Positions 9,058 through 19,700 of a DNA stretch of 64,000 bases are shown here, piece by piece. Below the pieces are notes generated by a model. It saw nothing but the letters and a program-made list of their open reading frames with translations. It had not been told where the DNA came from and searched no databases. Source of the DNA: Cellulophaga sp. RHA19 (GTDB taxonomy: Bacteria > Bacteroidota > Bacteroidia > Flavobacteriales > Flavobacteriaceae). The stretch lies in the NCBI RefSeq assembly GCF_002813425.1, contig NZ_PHUL01000001.1, positions 3,711,001-3,775,000 of the forward strand. Reading direction: 5' to 3'. Position 1 is the stretch's first letter. Each line of letters opens with the position of its first letter. A program made the position numbers and the translations under genes.

Positions 9058-10857
9058 TTATCGTTTTAAGGTAAAATGACTACTGATATGTTTTGCAGTG
9101 ACCATATCTCCTGTAGTATTTATATAGTTTAGTTTAAACCAATAATCAGACTCAGGTAATAACTTACCTCCATAAGTCCCATTCCAAGAGTCGTTTCCTC
9201 GCAACTCTTTTAATAATTTACCATATCTATCAAAAATATGTACTACCGGCTGTTGCAAAGATTCCATTCCAACTATTTGCCAAGTATCATTAACTCCATC
9301 GCCATTGGGAGTAAAATAATTATCAAAACCCACTACAACAATATCTTCTGTTACAAAACCACATCCGTTTTTATCTATAATAGACACCGTATGTGCACCC
9401 GCAGATACATCTGTAAAAACATTACTGTCTTGCACAAGAGAACCATCAATTTGATACTCAAAATCTCCATTAATATCAGTTTCTACAGTCACTTTATTAT
9501 TCGCATTAAAATCTTCAATTATTATAGTAGAGATTGATGGTGTTTGACCTACAATAACATCTACAGTTACGCTATTGATACAAGTAATACCCATATTGGT
9601 ATAACTAATATCTAAAACATAGGTTCCTGCTGAAAACACTTGGATAGTAGGTGTTGTTTCTCCACTTTGCCAATTGTAACTATAATTAGTATTTGGATTA
9701 GTTTCCCCTATTGTTTCCGAAGTTGCTCCTTCACACAAAAAAACTTCTGTATCTACTGTAGAAATAGGAGTCTCTACATTTGTAAAATCAAACTCCTCAG
9801 ACACATCAAAACACTTAGGATTTTTTACTGATGTTGTTCTTACATAAACGGTAGTTGCACCAACCGCAGGATTGTATTGCATTGGCAAACTTAAAGCATT
9901 ATTAAAAGCATCTGAGGGGGTTGCGTGGTAGCTTATAATAAAATCTGATGCAGACTGGCCACCCAGTGCTTCACTATTTTTAGACGTTAAATTAAATGGT
10001 AAATCCTCTTGACACAAAGTAACATCTGAAATAGAATTTGTTATTGGTGCTGTAGAAAAAGCAATTTGAACATCACTTATTAAAACATCTGCAGTATTAG
10101 AAATCACTTCTACCCTATACATTGCATCTGTAGTTACATCTAAAGTAGCATTTGTTTCACCTAAAATTTCCGTAAACCCTAAACCTACATCTCTGTACCA
10201 AGTATATGATGCTGTATTTGGTGTAGTAGCATCTAACCTAACAATATCACCATCACAAGCTGCAATTGGCGGCCCCAATAAATTACTAATAATAGAGCAG
10301 TCTAATGCTGTATTTGGGTAGTCTATAAATATTTGTCCAGAAAACTGAATAGAAAAACCAGAGTTTAAATTGCTAAAATTGTTAATTAACAAGTAGTATT
10401 CTTCACCGGCTTCAACCGTTAACCAATCTTCATATTGCACATTAGTTGCTCCCGTTGGGTCCTCTCCTACTCCCGTAAAAGCATAACCGTCATCATTATC
10501 AAAAAAATTACAACGTACAGGATCTCCTAAACTACTACAATCACTTGCTTTATATAATGCAAAATCCCAATCTTCTGTAGTATCAAAACTAATATTAAAA
10601 CCTAATTCACCAGCTTCTCCAGTTTTAAACCTATACCAAGCAGAGTTAGATTCTATTGCCCCAGACAAAGTACGCTCTAAACAACCAGTTTCTGCTGCGC
10701 CACCAAAATCGTCTACCCCATAACCATCTGTACCACCATTAGTTGGCGTATTATTACAAATAGGTATAGCATTGCTACAATCTGCAGATACTTGCGCACT
10801 AACAGACAGCAATCCTAAAGTAAAGAAAAAAAACGCTATTGCGTAAAACCTTTTCAT
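9058..10857 (-). CDS. T9SS type B cargo protein (gliding-motility C-terminal domain), paralogue B
   Basis: A 599-residue secreted protein with the same plan as its neighbour: signal peptide (LLSVSAQ), N-domain (CSNAIPICNNTPTNGG, GCLERTLSGAIESNSAWYRF, WDFALYKASDCSSLGDPVRC, EEYYLLINNF), a longer middle of Ig-like segments (YTWYRDVGLGFTEIL, YNWQSGETTPTIQVFSAGTY) and the type B sorting domain (YFTPNGDGVNDTWQI, HIFDRYGKLLKEL, WNGTYGGKLLPESDYWF, HFTLKR). About 140 extra residues in the middle explain the length difference from paralogue A. The two probably arose by tandem duplication followed by gain or loss of Ig-like units. Confidence 0.88.
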   Translation of the reverse strand: MKRFYAIAFFFFTLGLLSVSAQVSADCSNAIPICNNTPTNGGTDGYGVDDFGGAAETGCLERTLSGAIESNSAWYRFKTGEAGELGFNISFDTTEDWDFALYKASDCSSLGDPVRCNFFDNDDGYAFTGVGEDPTGATNVQYEDWLTVEAGEEYYLLINNFSNLNSGFSIQFSGQIFIDYPNTALDCSIISNLLGPPIAACDGDIVRLDATTPNTASYTWYRDVGLGFTEILGETNATLDVTTDAMYRVEVISNTADVLISDVQIAFSTAPITNSISDVTLCQEDLPFNLTSKNSEALGGQSASDFIISYHATPSDAFNNALSLPMQYNPAVGATTVYVRTTSVKNPKCFDVSEEFDFTNVETPISTVDTEVFLCEGATSETIGETNPNTNYSYNWQSGETTPTIQVFSAGTYVLDISYTNMGITCINSVTVDVIVGQTPSISTIIIEDFNANNKVTVETDINGDFEYQIDGSLVQDSNVFTDVSAGAHTVSIIDKNGCGFVTEDIVVVGFDNYFTPNGDGVNDTWQIVGMESLQQPVVHIFDRYGKLLKELRGNDSWNGTYGGKLLPESDYWFKLNYINTTGDMVTAKHISSHFTLKR

Positions 10858-10963
10858 AGATTGGCAAAAGTTTATAATATGTAAAACTAAACCTTAACAA
10901 ACTTTAGCACTAATTAATGTTGTCAAACACCTTAAACTATAACATTAAGTGCCATAATATGTA

Positions 10964-10971
10964 TATCTTTG
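10964..10971 (+). promoter_or_regulatory. -7 promoter element of folE
   Basis: TATCTTTG matches TAnnTTTG and lies 24 bases before ATG 10995. No good TTG is seen at the expected -33 spacing. Its position excludes the in-frame upstream start at 10917, which would precede the transcript start. Confidence 0.7.
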
Positions 10972-10994
10972 CATTTCTAAAAAATTTTAGGCTG

Positions 10995-11675
10995 ATGAAA
11001 ATAGAAAGCACTATAGAAGGGTTTGATGAAGAAATGGATAACGACCATTTATCTGCAGCTGAAAACACCCCTTTAAGAGAAGACGCTTTTGATCTTAATG
11101 ATGACCAAAAGATAGAAAAAATACAAGCCAGTGTTAGAGATATATTAACTACACTAGGAATGGATTTAACAGATGACAGTTTAAATGACACTCCTAAGCG
11201 TGTGGCAAAAATGTTTGTTAAAGATATTTTTGGAGGCTTAAATCCTGATAAAAAACCAAAATCTTCTTCATTTGATAACAAGTACAAATACGGAGAAATG
11301 TTGGTTGAAAAGAATATTACACTTTACTCTACTTGTGAACACCACTTACTACCAATAGTTGGTATTGCACACGTTGCATACATATCTAAAGGTACGGTTG
11401 TTGGTTTATCTAAAATGAACCGTATTGTAGATTACTACGCAAAAAGACCACAAGTACAAGAAAGACTAAACATACAAATTGTTAGAGAATTACAAGAGGT
11501 TTTAGGAACAGAAGATGTAGCTTGCGTTATAGATGCAAAACACCTTTGCGTAAACTCTAGAGGTATTAGAGACATACAAAGTAGCACTGTTACCGCAGAA
11601 TACGGCGGTAAATTTAAAGAACAAGCTACCCGTAAAGAATTTTTAGACTATATAAAGCTAGACACCAACTTTTAA
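10995..11675 (+). CDS. folE: GTP cyclohydrolase I
   Basis: A 226-residue enzyme that converts GTP to 7,8-dihydroneopterin triphosphate, the first step of tetrahydrofolate (and pterin) synthesis. Zinc ligands are visible at Cys114 and His117 (TCEHHLLP) and Cys185 (KHLCVNSRGI); the core VGLSKMNRIVDYYAKRPQVQERL is textbook. The start at 10995 (MKIESTIEG) is chosen because the promoter element TATCTTTG lies just upstream; an in-frame codon at 10917 would add 26 residues unlike the family. It leads a run folE-cysS-yidD with gaps of 15 and 11 bases. Confidence 0.96.
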   Translation: MKIESTIEGFDEEMDNDHLSAAENTPLREDAFDLNDDQKIEKIQASVRDILTTLGMDLTDDSLNDTPKRVAKMFVKDIFGGLNPDKKPKSSSFDNKYKYGEMLVEKNITLYSTCEHHLLPIVGIAHVAYISKGTVVGLSKMNRIVDYYAKRPQVQERLNIQIVRELQEVLGTEDVACVIDAKHLCVNSRGIRDIQSSTVTAEYGGKFKEQATRKEFLDYIKLDTNF

Positions 11676-11690
11676 ACCCCTTTAGCCATA

Positions 11691-13175
11691 ATGCAACTTT
11701 ACAAAAATCAGACAATAAAAGTTTACAATTCCCTTTCTGGAAAAAAAGAAGAGTTTAAACCTATAAACGACGGACACATTGGTATGTATGTGTGTGGGCC
11801 AACTGTTTACAGTAATGTACACTTAGGCAACTGCCGTACGTTTATGTCTTTTGATATGATTTTTAGGTATTTTAAGCATTTAGGGTACAAAGTACGCTAT
11901 GTACGTAATATTACAGATGCCGGCCATTTGGTTGATGATGCTGATGAAGGTGAAGATAAAATTGCAAAAAAAGCGCGTTTAGAACAAATAGAACCTATGG
12001 AAGTAGTACAACGCTACACCGTAGATTTTCATAACACGCTACAAAAATTTAATTTTTTACCTCCAAGTATAGAGCCTACTGCCACAGGACACATTATAGA
12101 GCAAATAGAAATTATTAAGGATATTATTGAAAAAGGATTTGCTTACGAGGTTAACGGCTCTGTGTATTTTGATGTTGTTGAGTTTAACAAAACAAACAAC
12201 TACGGTATTTTAAGCGGCAGAAAACTAGAGGATATGATTGCTAATACTAGAGAATTAGCAGCACAAAGCGACAAGAAAAATCCGCAAGATTTTGCACTTT
12301 GGAAAAAAGCAGAACCAGAACATATTATGCGTTGGCCTTCTCCTTGGGGAGATGGTTTTCCTGGTTGGCACTTAGAGTGTACTGCAATGAGTACTAAATA
12401 TCTAGGTGAAACTTTTGACATTCACGGTGGCGGTATGGATTTAAAATTCCCGCATCATGAATGTGAAATTGCACAAGCACAAGCAAGCAATGGCGCCTCT
12501 CCAGTAAATTATTGGTTACACGCAAATATGCTTACATTAAACGGTAAAAAAATGTCTAAATCTACAGACAATAACATTTACCCTAATGAGATTTTTAACG
12601 GCGACAACAACATATTAAGCAAGGCATTTTCACCATCTGCCGTTAGGTTTTTTATGATGCAAGCACACTACACAAGTATTTTAGACCTTAGTAATGATGC
12701 TTTATTAGCATCTGAAAAAGGATACATAAAACTAATGGAAGCTATTGCATCTTTAAAAGCTATAGAAACTGGCAATAAAACTGAATTTGACGTAGCAGCT
12801 TGGCAACAAAAATGTTATGATGCCATGAATGACGATTTTAATTCACCTATTCTAATTGCTCATTTATTTGAAGCCGTTAAGCACATTAACCTAATAAAAG
12901 ACAGTAAAGAAACTATCACTAAAGAAGACAAAGAACTATTAGAGAATACTCTTAACGCCTTTGTATTTGATATTTTAGGACTTAATGGTATTAATGAAGA
13001 TTCTAACGGAAACTCAGAAAAACTAGAAGAAGTAGTAAACCTGTTAATACAATTACGTAATGATGCACGTAGCAATAAAGATTTTGCATTATCAGATCAA
13101 ATACGTGACCAATTATTAGCAATGGGCATACAACTTAAAGACGGTAAAGACGGTACTACTTTTAGTGTATCTTAA
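11691..13175 (+). CDS. cysS: Cysteinyl-tRNA synthetase
   Basis: A 494-residue class I aminoacyl-tRNA synthetase. The HIGH-type motif is VHLGN (in [17 protein letters not shown]), the KMSKS motif is [11 protein letters not shown], and zinc-binding residues are seen in CGPT, in WHLECTAMS and in the following [18 protein letters not shown] segment. The C-terminal DALR-like helical part carries the [21 protein letters not shown] signature. Length and order are normal. It is 15 bases from folE and 11 bases from yidD, so one transcript is likely. Confidence 0.97.
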   Translation: MQLYKNQTIKVYNSLSGKKEEFKPINDGHIGMYVCGPTVYSNVHLGNCRTFMSFDMIFRYFKHLGYKVRYVRNITDAGHLVDDADEGEDKIAKKARLEQIEPMEVVQRYTVDFHNTLQKFNFLPPSIEPTATGHIIEQIEIIKDIIEKGFAYEVNGSVYFDVVEFNKTNNYGILSGRKLEDMIANTRELAAQSDKKNPQDFALWKKAEPEHIMRWPSPWGDGFPGWHLECTAMSTKYLGETFDIHGGGMDLKFPHHECEIAQAQASNGASPVNYWLHANMLTLNGKKMSKSTDNNIYPNEIFNGDNNILSKAFSPSAVRFFMMQAHYTSILDLSNDALLASEKGYIKLMEAIASLKAIETGNKTEFDVAAWQQKCYDAMNDDFNSPILIAHLFEAVKHINLIKDSKETITKEDKELLENTLNAFVFDILGLNGINEDSNGNSEKLEEVVNLLIQLRNDARSNKDFALSDQIRDQLLAMGIQLKDGKDGTTFSVS

Positions 13176-13186
13176 AATAAATTAAA

Positions 13187-13411
13187 ATGATAAAAAAAAT
13201 ACTGATAGCACCACTTCTTCTATTAGTAAAAATATATCAAACAGTTATATCACCTTTAACTCCGGCTAGTTGTAGGTATTCACCAACGTGCTCACAATAC
13301 ACCGTAGAAGCTTTAAAAAAGCACGGTTTATTTAAAGGCGGTTGGCTAGCTACAAAACGCATTTTTAGTTGTCATCCTTGGGGTGGCAGCGGTTATGATC
13401 CCGTTCCGTAG
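13187..13411 (+). CDS. yidD: Membrane protein insertion efficiency factor YidD
   Basis: A 74-residue small protein with an amphipathic N-terminus ([20 protein letters not shown]) and the invariant three-Cys core [21 protein letters not shown]...[14 protein letters not shown]. YidD sits at the inner face of the membrane and helps YidC insert proteins. In many bacteria it lies in rpmH-rnpA-yidD-yidC; here it follows cysS instead, an arrangement I believe is usual in Flavobacteria. Confidence 0.95.
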   Translation: MIKKILIAPLLLLVKIYQTVISPLTPASCRYSPTCSQYTVEALKKHGLFKGGWLATKRIFSCHPWGGSGYDPVP

Positions 13412-13514
13412 AACGGTATTAAAAGAATAGGATAAAATTAACTTTTAATCACAGTTTCTTTTTTAACCCCTTACTCAAAATACGTATATTAGCCATTCAC
13501 AAAACGGAAAATAA

Positions 13515-14471
13515 ATGCATTTTTTAAGTATATTATGGAATCCAAATGAAACTTTATTCAGTCTTGGACCAGTACAAATAAAATACTACAATCTACTATG
13601 GATTACCTCTTTTGCTTTAGGCTGGGTAATTATAAAAAAGATTTTTACTAACGAGAAAAAACCAATAGAGCAGTTAGATTCTTTATTTTTATACACCGTT
13701 ATTGCTACAATGTTAGGCGCACGTTTAGGACATGTTTTCTTTTATGACTGGGCTCACTACCAAAACCATTTAATAGAAATATTATTACCAATTAGAGAAA
13801 ACCCTAGCGGAAGGCTTTTTGGAATAATAACAGGTTATGAGTTTACAGGTTTTGCAGGTCTTGCTAGTCACGGTGCAGCATTGGGTGTAATTATAGGTAT
13901 GTATTTATACAACAGAAAGTACCCTGATTATAAAATATTATGGTTGCTAGACAGACTAGTTGTTCCTGTTTCCTTAGGAGCTTTTTTTGTTAGACTAGGC
14001 AACTTTTTCAATTCTGAAATTAACGGAAAAATCACAGAGAAAGCATTTATATTCGCCACAAAATTTATAAGAGACTCTGATGATATGCCAGCTTCTAGAG
14101 CTATGGCTTTAACAAAAGAAAGAACTGTAAGCGCAGCTTATAAAGCTATAGAAAACAATCCAAAATTTGCTTCAATTTTAGAAAGTATTCCTTTTAGACA
14201 CCCTGCACAATTGTATGAAGGTGTTTGCTATATATTCGTTTTCATCATATTATCATACTTCTACTGGAAAACAGATAAAAAAGATAAAGCCGGATTTTTG
14301 TTTGGTTTATTTTTAATGCTATTATGGACCATCCGTTTCTTTGTAGAGTTTGTAAAGAAAAGTCAAGGTGGATTTGAAGAGTCTTTAGGCACATTATCTA
14401 CAGGGCAATGGTTAAGTATTCCTTTTATACTAATAGGCGCATATTTTGTATTTAGACCTAAAAAAGCTTAA
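13515..14471 (+). CDS. lgt: Prolipoprotein diacylglyceryl transferase
   Basis: A 318-residue polytopic inner-membrane enzyme that transfers diacylglyceryl from phosphatidylglycerol to the lipobox Cys of prolipoproteins. The Lgt family motifs are present: GARLGHVFFYDW, GLASHGAALG, and RLGNFFNSEINGK, followed by HPAQLYEG. It is somewhat longer than the E. coli form because of an insert of about 40 residues between NSEINGK and HPAQLYEG (KAFIFATKFIRDSDDMPASR...). The many lipoproteins in this window are its substrates. A -7-like TATATTAG lies at 13485-13492. The next gene begins one base after its stop. Confidence 0.95.
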   Translation: MHFLSILWNPNETLFSLGPVQIKYYNLLWITSFALGWVIIKKIFTNEKKPIEQLDSLFLYTVIATMLGARLGHVFFYDWAHYQNHLIEILLPIRENPSGRLFGIITGYEFTGFAGLASHGAALGVIIGMYLYNRKYPDYKILWLLDRLVVPVSLGAFFVRLGNFFNSEINGKITEKAFIFATKFIRDSDDMPASRAMALTKERTVSAAYKAIENNPKFASILESIPFRHPAQLYEGVCYIFVFIILSYFYWKTDKKDKAGFLFGLFLMLLWTIRFFVEFVKKSQGGFEESLGTLSTGQWLSIPFILIGAYFVFRPKKA

Positions 14472-14472
14472 A

Positions 14473-14964
14473 ATGAAAACATTAAAGAATTATTCTTTTT
14501 TATTAATTGCTATTATTTCTTTAGCATCAAGCTGTAAAGAAAACAAAACAGAAGTTATACAAACTCCTGAACCTGCTTTTACAAAAGAAGGTACTTTAGC
14601 AATTACAAAGAGTACAGATAACACTAAGGCGTTAACTTTAGATATAGAAATTGCCGAAACAGATTACGAAACGCAAACTGGTTTAATGGAAAGAACTAGT
14701 ATGAAAGAAAAACAAGGAATGTTATTTATTTTCCCTGATTCTAGAGTACATTCTTTTTATATGAAAAATACTAAAATAGCTTTAGATATTATTTATATTG
14801 ATGAAAACTTACGTATTGCCAGTTTTCAAGAAAACGCAAAGCCATTAGACGAAACTGGCTTATCTAGTAAAGTACCTGTAATGTATGTTTTAGAAATTAA
14901 TGCAGGATTATCTGAAAAATATCTGTTAGAAGTAGGCGACAAAATAGATTTTACTAAACTATAA
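14473..14964 (+). CDS. DUF192 lipoprotein
   Basis: A 163-residue protein beginning MKTLKNYSFLLIAIISLASSC, a lipoprotein signal with Cys at residue 21. The DUF192 domain follows: AETDYETQTGLMERTSMKEKQGMLFIFPDSRVHSFYMKNTKIALDIIYID, ending in VLEINAGLSEKYLLEVGDKI. DUF192 proteins are small beta-rich periplasmic proteins of unknown biochemical role. Starting at 14473 rather than the in-frame codon at 14446 gives a proper signal peptide and places the gene one base after lgt. Confidence 0.92.
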   Translation: MKTLKNYSFLLIAIISLASSCKENKTEVIQTPEPAFTKEGTLAITKSTDNTKALTLDIEIAETDYETQTGLMERTSMKEKQGMLFIFPDSRVHSFYMKNTKIALDIIYIDENLRIASFQENAKPLDETGLSSKVPVMYVLEINAGLSEKYLLEVGDKIDFTKL

Positions 14965-14969
14965 TTACA

Positions 14970-15488
14970 ATGAAGTATCTTCTAAATGGCGAATCTTCTG
15001 AAAGATTATTATTTAGAAAATTAGTGCAATCTGACTTTAAAGATTGGTTGCCTTTTCATCAAGATCCAAGATCTTCAGAGTTTTGGGATGGCATTCCACA
15101 AGATGCCAATACAGCTTGCAAACAACAATTTAACAGAGCTTTTGAGCGCTACCAGTTTAATCTTGGAGGTATGAATGCGCTTATTTGTAAAAAAACAAAT
15201 AAATTCATTGGCTTGTGTGGCTTACTGGTACAAACAGTAGACGATAAAGATGAATTAGAAATTGGCTACTCTATTCTTCCTAAATATTGGAAAAAAGGAT
15301 ACGCTACGGAAGCAGCTATAAAATGCAAAGAATATGCTTTTTCTAATAACTTTGCAGATTCTTTAATATCTATTATTCATATAGATAATATCCCCTCACA
15401 AAAGGTAGCCATAGCAAACGGAATGCACTTAAGCAAAACCACCAGCTACAGTAACAACCCAGTAGACATATACAGAGTATATAAATAA
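14970..15488 (+). CDS. GNAT-family N-acetyltransferase (RimJ/RimL-like)
   Basis: A 172-residue acetyltransferase fold: N-terminal SERLLFRKLVQSDFKDWLPFHQDP, a central strand LIGLCGLLVQ, the acetyl-CoA-binding region DELEIGYSILPKYWKKGYATEAAIKCKEYAF (loop W-KKGYATEA) and a C-terminal IDNIPSQKVAIANGM. This pattern fits the RimJ/RimL branch that acetylates protein N-termini or small molecules; the acceptor cannot be told. It lies 5 bases after the DUF192 gene and 10 bases before the ABC gene, in the same operon-like run. Confidence 0.9.
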   Translation: MKYLLNGESSERLLFRKLVQSDFKDWLPFHQDPRSSEFWDGIPQDANTACKQQFNRAFERYQFNLGGMNALICKKTNKFIGLCGLLVQTVDDKDELEIGYSILPKYWKKGYATEAAIKCKEYAFSNNFADSLISIIHIDNIPSQKVAIANGMHLSKTTSYSNNPVDIYRVYK

Positions 15489-15498
15489 ATTACAACTA

Positions 15499-16740
15499 AT
15501 GCCGCAGCATTACACCATTTTTACAAGCAACACATCTAATACAAAAGTATTTACTACATCTTTATTTAAAGGAAGTCATAATGCTGAATTTAACTTTTTA
15601 AAAGAAAAAAAGGTTGCTTTATTCTCTAAATCAGAAATACATAAATTTATTAGAGAAGAAGAAATTCACGATATAAAAACAATAACAAACAACACCTCTC
15701 AACATTTAAAAACAATGTCTAGTGGTGAGCAAAAAAAAGCGTTACTTAACTACATTTTATCAAAAAAGCCCGATTATATTATTTTAAATAATCCTTATGA
15801 TAATTTAGATGCAGCTTATCAAAAAACATTAAAAGATTTACTAATTAACATAGCTAAAGAAACCAGCTTAATTTTAACAATAAGCAGAATTGAAGATATG
15901 CTACCCATTGAGTCTAGCATATATAAATTACAAGAGAGTAATTTAAAAGCATTTTCGTCATTAGAGACATATGTAACATCATTAAGTAATGAGCACACAT
16001 TAAAACAGCTTAAAATACCTAACAACACTAACGCTATTAACCACAAAAGCAAAGAACTTATTAGCTTTAAAAATGTTTCTGTTTCTTTTGAAGAGAAGCA
16101 AGTATTACAAAATATAAATTGGCAAATTAACAAAGGAGATTTTTGGCAGCTTATAGGTAAAAATGGAAGTGGAAAAACTACACTCCTATCTATGATAACC
16201 GGTGAGAATAGTAAAGGGTACGGACAAGAGTTGTATTTATTTGGACAAAAAAAAGGAACAGGAGAAAGTATTTGGGATATAAAAAAGAAGATTGGATACT
16301 TTACACCATCAATAGTAGACAGTTTTAAAGGAAACCACACGGTTAAAAATATGATTATTGGAGGTTTTACAGATGCTATTGGTCTTTATACAAAACCAAC
16401 CGAAACTCAAATACAAATTGCTGAACAATGGTTAAGCATAGCGCAACTATTAGATTCAAAAAATAAATTATTTAATGAGATTACTGTGGGACAACAACGC
16501 TTAGTAATGCTATTAAGAGCTATGGTAAAACAGCCATTAGTATTAATTTTAGACGAACCAACAGCTGGCTTAGACGATAAAAGTGCATCATTATTTGTGA
16601 ATCTTGTAAACCATATTGCCAGTAAAAAACAAACAGCAGTAATATTTGTATCTCACAGAAAAGAAAAAAATCTAGAACCCAGAGGCATATTGGAGTTACA
16701 AATTACCCCAAAAGGATCTACAGGAGATATTTTAAAATAA
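15499..16740 (+). CDS. Two-domain ABC ATPase, ModF-like, first domain degenerate
   Basis: A 413-residue soluble protein with two ABC-type halves. The second half (residues 186-413) has a Walker A GKNGSGKTT (220-228), signature TVGQQR (329-334), Walker B LILDEPTAGLDD (349-360) and H-loop VSHRKE, so it should bind and hydrolyse ATP. The first half keeps a signature-like SSGEQK (74-79) and a Walker B-like PDYIILNNPYDNLD with Asn in place of Asp/Glu, and shows no Walker A at all. The layout matches ModF/PhrA-type ATPases. No membrane-spanning partner is next to it. It ends the lgt-DUF192-GNAT run and is followed by a terminator. Confidence 0.85.
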   Translation: MPQHYTIFTSNTSNTKVFTTSLFKGSHNAEFNFLKEKKVALFSKSEIHKFIREEEIHDIKTITNNTSQHLKTMSSGEQKKALLNYILSKKPDYIILNNPYDNLDAAYQKTLKDLLINIAKETSLILTISRIEDMLPIESSIYKLQESNLKAFSSLETYVTSLSNEHTLKQLKIPNNTNAINHKSKELISFKNVSVSFEEKQVLQNINWQINKGDFWQLIGKNGSGKTTLLSMITGENSKGYGQELYLFGQKKGTGESIWDIKKKIGYFTPSIVDSFKGNHTVKNMIIGGFTDAIGLYTKPTETQIQIAEQWLSIAQLLDSKNKLFNEITVGQQRLVMLLRAMVKQPLVLILDEPTAGLDDKSASLFVNLVNHIASKKQTAVIFVSHRKEKNLEPRGILELQITPKGSTGDILK

Positions 16741-16774
16741 AAAAGCTGCTTACAATTTGTAAGCAGCTTTTTTT
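16741..16774. terminator. Bidirectional terminator between the ABC gene and secDF
   Basis: AAAAGCTGCTTACAA pairs with TTTGTAAGCAGCTTTT with flanking A- and T-runs, between two convergent genes. Confidence 0.9.
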
Positions 16775-16792
16775 ATCTTTTACAGATTAAGA

Positions 16793-19700
16793 TTATTCTT
16801 TGTCTTCTACAACAACATCTTCTTTACCTGATTGTATTCTTTTCTTTAAAGTATCAAACATAACTGGTGTTGCAATAAATAAAGATGAGTACGTACCTAC
16901 AATAACACCTATTATCATAGCAAACATAAACCCTCTTAAAGATTCACCACCAAAAATAAAGATAGCAAGTAATACTACTAAAGTTGTTAAAGAAGTATTT
17001 AACGTTCTACTTAACGTACTATTTAATGCTAAACCTACATTATCACCAGAACTCCATCCTCTTTCTCTTACTATTTCTCTAATACGGTCAAAAACAACAA
17101 CGGTATCATTTAAAGAGTAACCAATTACTGTTAATATTGCCGCAATAAATGCTTGATCTATCTCCATATTAAATGGCATCACCTTACCTAATAAAGAGAA
17201 TACACCTAATACTACTAATACATCATGGAATACCGCTACAACAGCTCCTAAAGAGAATTGCCATTTACGGAAACGGAATAAGATATATAAGAAAACTACA
17301 AATAACGATCCTAAAATTGCCCAAACAGCATTTTTCTTAATATCATCCGCAATAGTTGGTCCTACTTTTTTAGATTTTAATATACCTATAGACACATCAT
17401 CTGTACCACCATTATTAAACTCCTCTAGAGTTAAACCACTTGGCAATAAGTTTTGTAATGATGTAAATAATTTTTCTTGAATTTCTTCATCAACAGCTAT
17501 ATCCTCTGCGTCTACTTTGTATGAAGTAGTTATCATTATCTGATTATCTTCACCAAAAGTTTTTACGTTAGTACCACTACCAAATACTTCACTTAAGTTT
17601 GAAGAAATTTCAGCTGTATTCACATTCTGATCAAAACGAACCTGGTAAGTTCTACCTCCAACAAAATCTACACCTTGCTGCAAACCATTAGTTGTTAAAG
17701 AAAATAATGCTACAATAATTAATAATCCAGAAATGATATAAGCAATCTTTCTTTTCTTAAGGAAATCTATACTTAAGTTCTTGAAAAGGTTTCTTGTTAA
17801 TCCTGTACAGAATTCTAAAACTTTTCCTTTACTACCTGTATAACCTTCAACAAATAATCTAGTTACAAATATTGCTGTAAATAAAGATGTTGCAATACCT
17901 ATTAATAAAGTAGTAGCAAAACCTTTAATTGGTCCAGAACCAAATATAAATAAGATGATAGCCGTAAGACCAGTTGTAATGTTTGCATCTAAAATAGAAG
18001 ACAAAGCATTACTAAAACCATCTGATATAGCTAAAGCCTGACCTTTACCTTTTGCTAACTCTTCTTTTATACGCTCAAAGATAAGTACGTTTGCATCAAC
18101 AGACATACCTATTGTTAATACAATACCAGCAATACCAGGTAAAGTTAATACAGCACCTAAACTTACAAGTACACCAAATATTAATAAGATGTTTAATAAC
18201 AATGCAATATCTGCAGCTACACCGGCTTTACCGTAATAGAAAACCATCCAAACTAATACCAATGCCATTGCAATTAAGAAAGACATTAAACCACTATTAA
18301 TAGACTCATGTCCTAATGATGGTCCAACAACTTCTGACTGAATAATATCTGCTCTAGCAGGTAACTTACCAGCTCTTAGAACATTTGCAATATCTTTTGT
18401 TTCTGTGATTGTAAAATCTCCAGAGATTTCTGTACTACCACCAGATATACCACCTACAACAGAACAACCTGGAGCAGTATAAACTCTATTATCTAAAACT
18501 ACAGCAATACCAGTTTGGTTTAAGTTAACCTCACTTGTAAATTTTTGCCATTGTTTAGCCCCTTTAACGTTCATATCCATACCAACTGCTGGTCTGTTAA
18601 ACTGGTCAAACTGAGCACGTGCAGCACTAACTACATCTCCACTCATTTTAGGAGCATTATCTCTATTACCTTTTAATGCATATAAGCCAACAACCTCAGA
18701 ACCCTTAGAAGGACGTTCCCAAGCAAATTTAACGTGCTGTATAGCATTTGGTATTAATCTTTTAATTTCTGGCATATTAAGGTATTCATTAACCTTAGCC
18801 GTATCTTTTATGGCAAATTCTGCAATAACAAAACCTGCACTAGGAATTCCTTTTATTAAATCTCCTAAAGGATTTATTTGTGTAGCCACATCTAAAGAAT
18901 CCTGAGTAACATCTGATAATAAAGAATCTATTTCAGATTCTGGTTTAGACTCAGTATCTTCTGCAGTAGCCGTTTTTGTATCTACTAAAGATCTTAACTT
19001 TTCATTAGCTGCATTTATAAATTGCATAACGTTAGGATCGTTTTTAGGATACGTTTCCCAAAACTCTAACTGCGCAGTACTAGAAAGTAACTCTTGTGCT
19101 CTTGCTTTATCTTTTGCTCCTGGTAATTCTACCAAAATACGACCAGACGTACCTTCTCTTTGTATGTTTGGTTGTGTAACACCAAAACCATCTATACGTT
19201 CTCTTAATACTTCAAAAGCAGATTCTACAGACTCATCAATTTTTTTACGAATGATAGATTTCACTTCTTCATCAGAAGCTTCCATAGATTTTATTTCTTC
19301 ACTTAATGATTTTGTAAAGAAAATATCAGGAGAAGCATATTTTAAATCACCCTTATTAGCATCAAAAGCTTCAAAAAATAAATCTACATATGTTTTATCA
19401 CTGCTTTTAGAAGCCTCATCAGCATCTTCTAAAGATTTAAGAAAAACAGGGTTTTTAGTATTATTTGCTAAACCAGATAAGATATCTTTTATCTTAATTT
19501 GAAGCGTTACATTAATACCACCCTTAAGGTCAAGCCCCTTGTTTAATTCTTTCTTTTTAGCTTCTTCATAGCTAGTATAACCAAATACAGATTCGCCTCC
19601 AATAGAGTCTAAATATCTAGTTTCCAATGCTTCTCTTTTGCTTGCAAAATCATTTTCTGATTCAGAAATTTTGCTAGCTGCATAAGTTGCTGCTTCATTT

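Noticed and set aside
10917..10994. N-terminal extension of folE by 26 residues
   Set aside because: It lies upstream of the TATCTTTG promoter element, and the extension is unlike the family.
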